A stretch of 36,178 bases of DNA from Myxococcota bacterium. Lineage in GTDB: Bacteria; Myxococcota; XYA12-FULL-58-9; JASMKV01. The stretch is taken from contig JASMKV010000103.1 in the NCBI GenBank assembly GCA_030749035.1, positions 1 through 36,178 on the forward strand, given 5' to 3'. Position numbers and translations under genes: made by a program. Below the pieces are notes generated by a model, which searched no databases, was not told the DNA's origin, and worked only from the letters and a program-made list of their open reading frames with translations. Below are positions 32,901-36,178 of the stretch, in pieces (position 1 is the stretch's first letter; each line of letters starts with the position of its first letter).

Positions 32901-33833
32901 ATGAAGGATGATGTTCTTACATCTGATGGTATCTATCCCATGCGCGTTGTGGCGCGCCTGACAGGTCTGTCTCCCGATGCGATCCGGGTATGGGAGCGAC
33001 GCTATCAGGCCGTTGTCCCACACCGCACAAGTGGTGGAAGTCGCAGATTTTCTGCCGACGATGTGCGCCGTCTGCAGCTCTTGCGCCAAGCCACAGAAAA
33101 TGGCCATTCGATTTGCGCCATCGCCAATCTTTCAGAATCTGAGCTTGAGTCTCTGCCCGAACTTGAGGCCGCCCCCGTAAAAATACAGGTGCAAAGCGAG
33201 AGTGCAATCATAGACTCTTCGTTTGAACAAATTTGCACCAACTATGTCGATGCCATTCGAAAATTTGACATACAAAAATCCTACGATATTTTATCCCGGG
33301 CCGCAGCCGTGCTCAAACCCATCGACTTTGTGCTGCAAATTGTGGTTCCAGTCTTGCGAACCATCGGGAATGAATGGATGCGTGGTGATTTAGAGCTCGC
33401 CCATGAGCATTTGGCCTCAAGCCAAATCAAATCCTTAATGTGCGCTATGGTCAAAAGTGCAACCGCACAGCCTGGCGCTGCCCGTATTGTTGTCGCCACC
33501 CCATCAGGCCATTGGCACGAGTTTGGCGCCATGATTGCGGCCTTTATGGCGATCAGCCGGGGCTTTCAGGTTCTTTACCTGGGATCTAATTTAAGAAACT
33601 CCGATCTGATCTTTGCCTGTGAAAAATTTCAAGCCAAAATCCTCATGCTCTCGGTTCTTTTCCATGAGGACGAAGAGACCAACAAACGCTTGAACACAAA
33701 TCTGCAGGAGCTCTCGAAGAAACTTGACGTTTGGGTCGGCCTACCAGAAACCCATCCGCTGACAAGTACAGATACCGGCGCCCAATATTTTAGTCGCTAT
33801 GAAGATTATAATTACGCCCTAAGCACCCTTTAA
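32901..33833 (+). CDS. CarH/LitR-like MerR-family regulator with B12-binding domain
   Basis: A 310-residue protein from ATG 32901. The N-terminal MerR helix-turn-helix starts YPMRVVARLTGLSPDAIRVWERRY (residues 12-35) with the GGSRRFSADDV wing. The C-terminal region matches the cap and cobalamin-binding domains of CarH: W159 and E169-H170 in the cap (EWMRGDLELAHEHLAS), and HWHEFG at 204-209, which corresponds to the E-x-H-x-x-G motif with the lower-ligand His206 retained. Two positions differ from CarH as I know it: Met160 in place of the His after the cap Trp, and His204 in place of the Glu. CarH senses light through adenosylcobalamin to derepress carotenoid genes; no carotenoid genes are seen here. 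Confidence 0.88.
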   Translation: MKDDVLTSDGIYPMRVVARLTGLSPDAIRVWERRYQAVVPHRTSGGSRRFSADDVRRLQLLRQATENGHSICAIANLSESELESLPELEAAPVKIQVQSESAIIDSSFEQICTNYVDAIRKFDIQKSYDILSRAAAVLKPIDFVLQIVVPVLRTIGNEWMRGDLELAHEHLASSQIKSLMCAMVKSATAQPGAARIVVATPSGHWHEFGAMIAAFMAISRGFQVLYLGSNLRNSDLIFACEKFQAKILMLSVLFHEDEETNKRLNTNLQELSKKLDVWVGLPETHPLTSTDTGAQYFSRYEDYNYALSTL

Positions 33834-33884
33834 AACCAAAGTCGACATTGAAATTCACAGCAACTTCGCTTAGCGTTAGCCTGC

Positions 33885-35519
33885 ATGGGCTTTTCTGAAT
33901 CAACCACAGCCACCCAAAGCGTCCAAAAGCAGTACGAACGCTGGCCCTACCCCTATGTCCCCCTTATTGCCACCTTGCATCGCGAACAATTATGGCAAAT
34001 CAACATCCACTGGCTCAACGCCGCCTGCGGACAACCACTCCCTGCAAAAGTAAAACCCAAAATATGGATCACCGGATGCGGTACCTTTCAACCCTATGTT
34101 TTCGCCAGAGCCAACCCGGATGCGGATATTTTGGCCACCGATCTATCCAGACGCTCGCTCGAATTGGCCGAGCGCCGTTGCAAATTCCACGGCATTAAAA
34201 ATGTGCGCTTCGAACAAATCGATTTGGATAACCCAGCAAGTTTTCCACAAGAAGAATTCGATTTCATCGAAAGCTATGGGGTGTTGATGTGCTTGCCCGA
34301 ACCACAAAAGTCTTTAAAGCACATCAAGGAAAAGCTTAAGCCGCATGGCGTCATGCGCATCATGGTCTACCCGCACTACGGACGGCAACGTATTTTTCAA
34401 ATACAGCGCTTAGCCAAAATACTGGGTTTCGATTACCAGGATAAAAGCCATCCGGCAGAGCTGAAAAAACTCATGCGGCGTTTGCCCAAAAATCACCCTT
34501 TGCACTATGCGTTTTTCTCTTACAGCGACAGCCAAAACCCTCAAGGTGTCGTCGATGGCTTCCTGCACCCTTCCGACCGGGCCTTTACCGGCATAGAGCT
34601 TTCTCATCTCATCGATAAGGCCGACCTTATGCCCGCCTGTTTTTTTCATCGTCCCTGGGGACAGCCCGCATCCATGGCCGAAAAATTAGAACTTGAGCCC
34701 TACTGCCCTGCGCTGATGCTGCACTATCTGGATCTTTGGCAAGAGATCGGCACCAACTATATTCTCTGTTTGACCAAAAAAGAGGCACCCCCACAAAAGA
34801 CCACAGCCCCAAAGACGCACCCGCTTTTTGATAAGAACAACAAGACCTTAGATCTTCGACATCGACTGCGCTTAAAACGCTTAGGCTTAAGCGGCGCTTT
34901 ACTCGAATCAAAAACCCATGCAGAGTCTTTACCTTTAAGCGCCAGGGAGGTTCGCCAACTGACAAGCGGTCAAACCGATGGCCTTAACGGCCACGCACGA
35001 CAAATCATCCCCGGCGCAGATTCAGCACAAGCACAGGCGGTTTTCTTAGGAGAACTCGAAGAGCTTAAACCCGGGCCACAACTTTTCTGTGTTCCAGGCA
35101 GCAATGCACCCAACCCATTCTACACCCATCTTTTTGAAGCGTATCGCTTTGAACATCATTGGCCACAAACCCAACCAAGTAAAGTGGCGCCCTTAAAAGA
35201 ACAAATCCGGCGCTGGCAAGAACACGCCTATCCTTTGGAAGACGACCTTCATCGCTTTGGCCTCACCCCTTTTGGCACCCACCAACATGCCCCCGAGCTT
35301 GTCGCCAAAGGCCTTGCGCAACTTGAAGGTGCTTCAAAGTCACTTCGCATCGACGAATTTAGACTGAGCGATGAGACGCATAAATTTTGCGAAGTCGAAG
35401 ACTTCCTTAAGAGACAAAGCAGCATACCCAAGAAGCAGTTTCACGACGCGCACCTGCGCGAGCTTTGGCTCTTACTCTTTTCCTACCCGCAGCTGCTGCT
35501 GGATATTGAAGAAGCCTGA
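33885..35519 (+). CDS. SAM-dependent methyltransferase with long C-terminal extension
   Basis: A 544-residue protein. The N-terminal 290 residues are a class I methyltransferase: VQKQYERWPYPYVPL (a family opening seen in many uncharacterised methyltransferases), motif I IWITGCGTFQPYVFAR, an acidic ILATDLSRRSLELAERR motif, and FIESYGVLMCLPEP. A Gln-, Pro- and Lys-rich linker near 300-330 leads to about 210 residues that I do not recognise; they contain LGELEELKPGPQLF and LDIEEA at the end and look helical. The ATG at 33885 has no strong ribosome site. It lies 51 bases after the B12-regulator gene on the same strand, so could be cotranscribed with it and possibly be a target of its regulation. 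Substrate unknown. Confidence 0.8.
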   Translation: MGFSESTTATQSVQKQYERWPYPYVPLIATLHREQLWQINIHWLNAACGQPLPAKVKPKIWITGCGTFQPYVFARANPDADILATDLSRRSLELAERRCKFHGIKNVRFEQIDLDNPASFPQEEFDFIESYGVLMCLPEPQKSLKHIKEKLKPHGVMRIMVYPHYGRQRIFQIQRLAKILGFDYQDKSHPAELKKLMRRLPKNHPLHYAFFSYSDSQNPQGVVDGFLHPSDRAFTGIELSHLIDKADLMPACFFHRPWGQPASMAEKLELEPYCPALMLHYLDLWQEIGTNYILCLTKKEAPPQKTTAPKTHPLFDKNNKTLDLRHRLRLKRLGLSGALLESKTHAESLPLSAREVRQLTSGQTDGLNGHARQIIPGADSAQAQAVFLGELEELKPGPQLFCVPGSNAPNPFYTHLFEAYRFEHHWPQTQPSKVAPLKEQIRRWQEHAYPLEDDLHRFGLTPFGTHQHAPELVAKGLAQLEGASKSLRIDEFRLSDETHKFCEVEDFLKRQSSIPKKQFHDAHLRELWLLLFSYPQLLLDIEEA

Positions 35520-35525
35520 TGAACG

Positions 35526-35972
35526 CTATTTTTTCCTGAGCGTCGATTTGACGTCGTCAATTTCCTTCACGTGTTTTGCGGTCGTTTTAATGTCCTTTTG
35601 CGTCTTGCCCAAATGCCCTTCCACCTTGGTGACAAGCTTGGATACCGACTCAATTTGCTTTTTGGTCTTTTTAGAAAGCGTAACCAACTGATTCTTTATT
35701 TCAAAGAGGTTATCCTTATCCCCAATCAAGGTCTTCGCATCCTTTTTAAGCGCCTTGACATCTTTTTCGAGGTTCTTCTTGATTTTAGAAAGTTTCTTAA
35801 TGCTCGAAGCAATTTTTTTACCTGTGTTGGCCACATCGCCAAAATCAAAAGCCTGGGCACTGTTCATATGCGTCAAAGGCACCGCCGTTAAAATCAAACC
35901 AATCACAAACGATGGCCAATCAAAACGCCATTGGGTTAATTGTCTTTTTTGTTCTTTGTCTTGCTCACTCAT
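35526..35972 (-). CDS. Small exported coiled-coil protein
   Basis: About 148 residues if started at ATG 35972, chosen for AAGGAG 7 bases upstream (the frame stays open to near the window end). A hydrophobic helix (WPSFVIGLILTAVPLTHMNS) followed by AQAFDFGD resembles a signal peptide with cleavage near AQA, or else an anchored helix. The remainder is dominated by lysine-, glutamate- and aspartate-rich helices (KKIASSIKKLSKIKKN, LVTLSKKTKKQIESV, GKTQKDIKTTAKHVK) with a heptad-like pattern, so it is probably a coiled coil exposed in the periplasm. No enzyme motif is seen. Possible roles are structural or protein-protein binding at the envelope. It is convergent with the methyltransferase gene, with only 6 bases between stops. 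Confidence 0.65.
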   Translation of the reverse strand: MSEQDKEQKRQLTQWRFDWPSFVIGLILTAVPLTHMNSAQAFDFGDVANTGKKIASSIKKLSKIKKNLEKDVKALKKDAKTLIGDKDNLFEIKNQLVTLSKKTKKQIESVSKLVTKVEGHLGKTQKDIKTTAKHVKEIDDVKSTLRKK

Positions 35973-36178
35973 GTTGTTCTCCTTATGCTCATCCAGAGCC
36001 CATTGCTCCAGCAGAGTTAATTTCTGCCACACATGGGACAACCTTGCAGCAATAAAGAGGTTTTTCTCTGCTGAAGGCACTTTTCTTTCAGCACGCTCAA
36101 AACCAAGGCCCCTTATGAAGTTATTCTTTTGCCTCTGTTTTTTATTTCCGCTAAGTTGAAGTCGACCATGCGACAAAA

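Noticed and set aside
35755-36159. A 134-codon plus-strand frame opposite the coiled-coil gene
   Set aside because: It is antisense to a gene with a clear ribosome site and to its upstream region; it shows no conserved motif.
1-36178. CRISPR arrays, transposases, integrases, phage genes or restriction systems
   Set aside because: I saw no spaced direct repeats, no terminal inverted repeats with a transposase, and no such gene families anywhere in the window.

Overview
This is a stretch of bacterial chromosome of moderate GC. It is densely packed, with about 33 supported protein genes, one tRNA gene and no recognisable insertion sequence, integrase, phage gene or CRISPR array. The organism is Gram-negative: it has two lipobox lipoproteins, an MsbA-like ABC exporter and a periplasmic HtrA-type protease. 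The RpoZ sequence and the large cysteine-rich lipoprotein recall the former Deltaproteobacteria (Myxococcota, Bradymonadota or Bdellovibrionota type). That placement is inferred from protein style and not from a search.

Layout. 1-3.0 kb: a left-truncated YfhO-type membrane protein coupled to a fused GT2/methyltransferase. 3.1-4.6 kb (minus): a trypsin-like HtrA protease followed by two small genes resembling DUF4160 and DUF2442. 4.8-8.2 kb (plus): a tightly coupled run of GT2 glycosyltransferase, MTA/SAH-nucleosidase-like protein, spore-photoproduct-lyase-like radical SAM enzyme and SDR. 8.2-10.0 kb (minus): an EEP-family phosphodiesterase and an esterase. 10.1-11.5 and 19.0-20.4 kb: two paralogues joining a degenerate receiver domain to a DUF5658-like membrane domain. 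11.6 kb: rpoZ. 11.9-13.1 kb (minus): two unrecognised genes. 13.4-15.9 kb (minus): an unrecognised gene and a DEAD-box protein that has lost most of its ATPase motifs. 16.1-18.4 kb: a cysteine-rich lipoprotein. 18.8 kb (minus): tRNA-Leu(CAA). 20.4-24.2 kb: two convergent paralogous GT39-like membrane glycosyltransferases. 24.3-26.0 kb: a GNAT acetyltransferase and an alpha-toroid lipoprotein. 26.0-32.7 kb: puuE-type allantoinase, ABC exporter, histidine phosphatase, GT4 glycosyltransferase, pssA and an M19 dipeptidase homologue with altered metal ligands. 32.9-35.5 kb: a CarH-like MerR/B12-binding regulator and a methyltransferase with a long C-terminal extension. 35.5-36.0 kb (minus): a small coiled-coil exported protein.

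Themes. Envelope and glycan assembly dominates (YfhO, four or five glycosyltransferases, PssA, ABC exporter, lipoproteins). Several proteins keep a family fold but have changed catalytic residues: the DEAD-box protein, the receiver domains, the M19 homologue and the B12 regulator. The most interesting items are the pseudo-helicase, the nucleosidase-SPL-SDR operon, and the duplicated pseudo-receiver/DUF5658 proteins. Convergent genes end within a few bases of each other, or overlap, without visible intrinsic terminators. There is no gene-free stretch above 300 bases, unless the doubtful ORF at 18367-18732 is not a gene.
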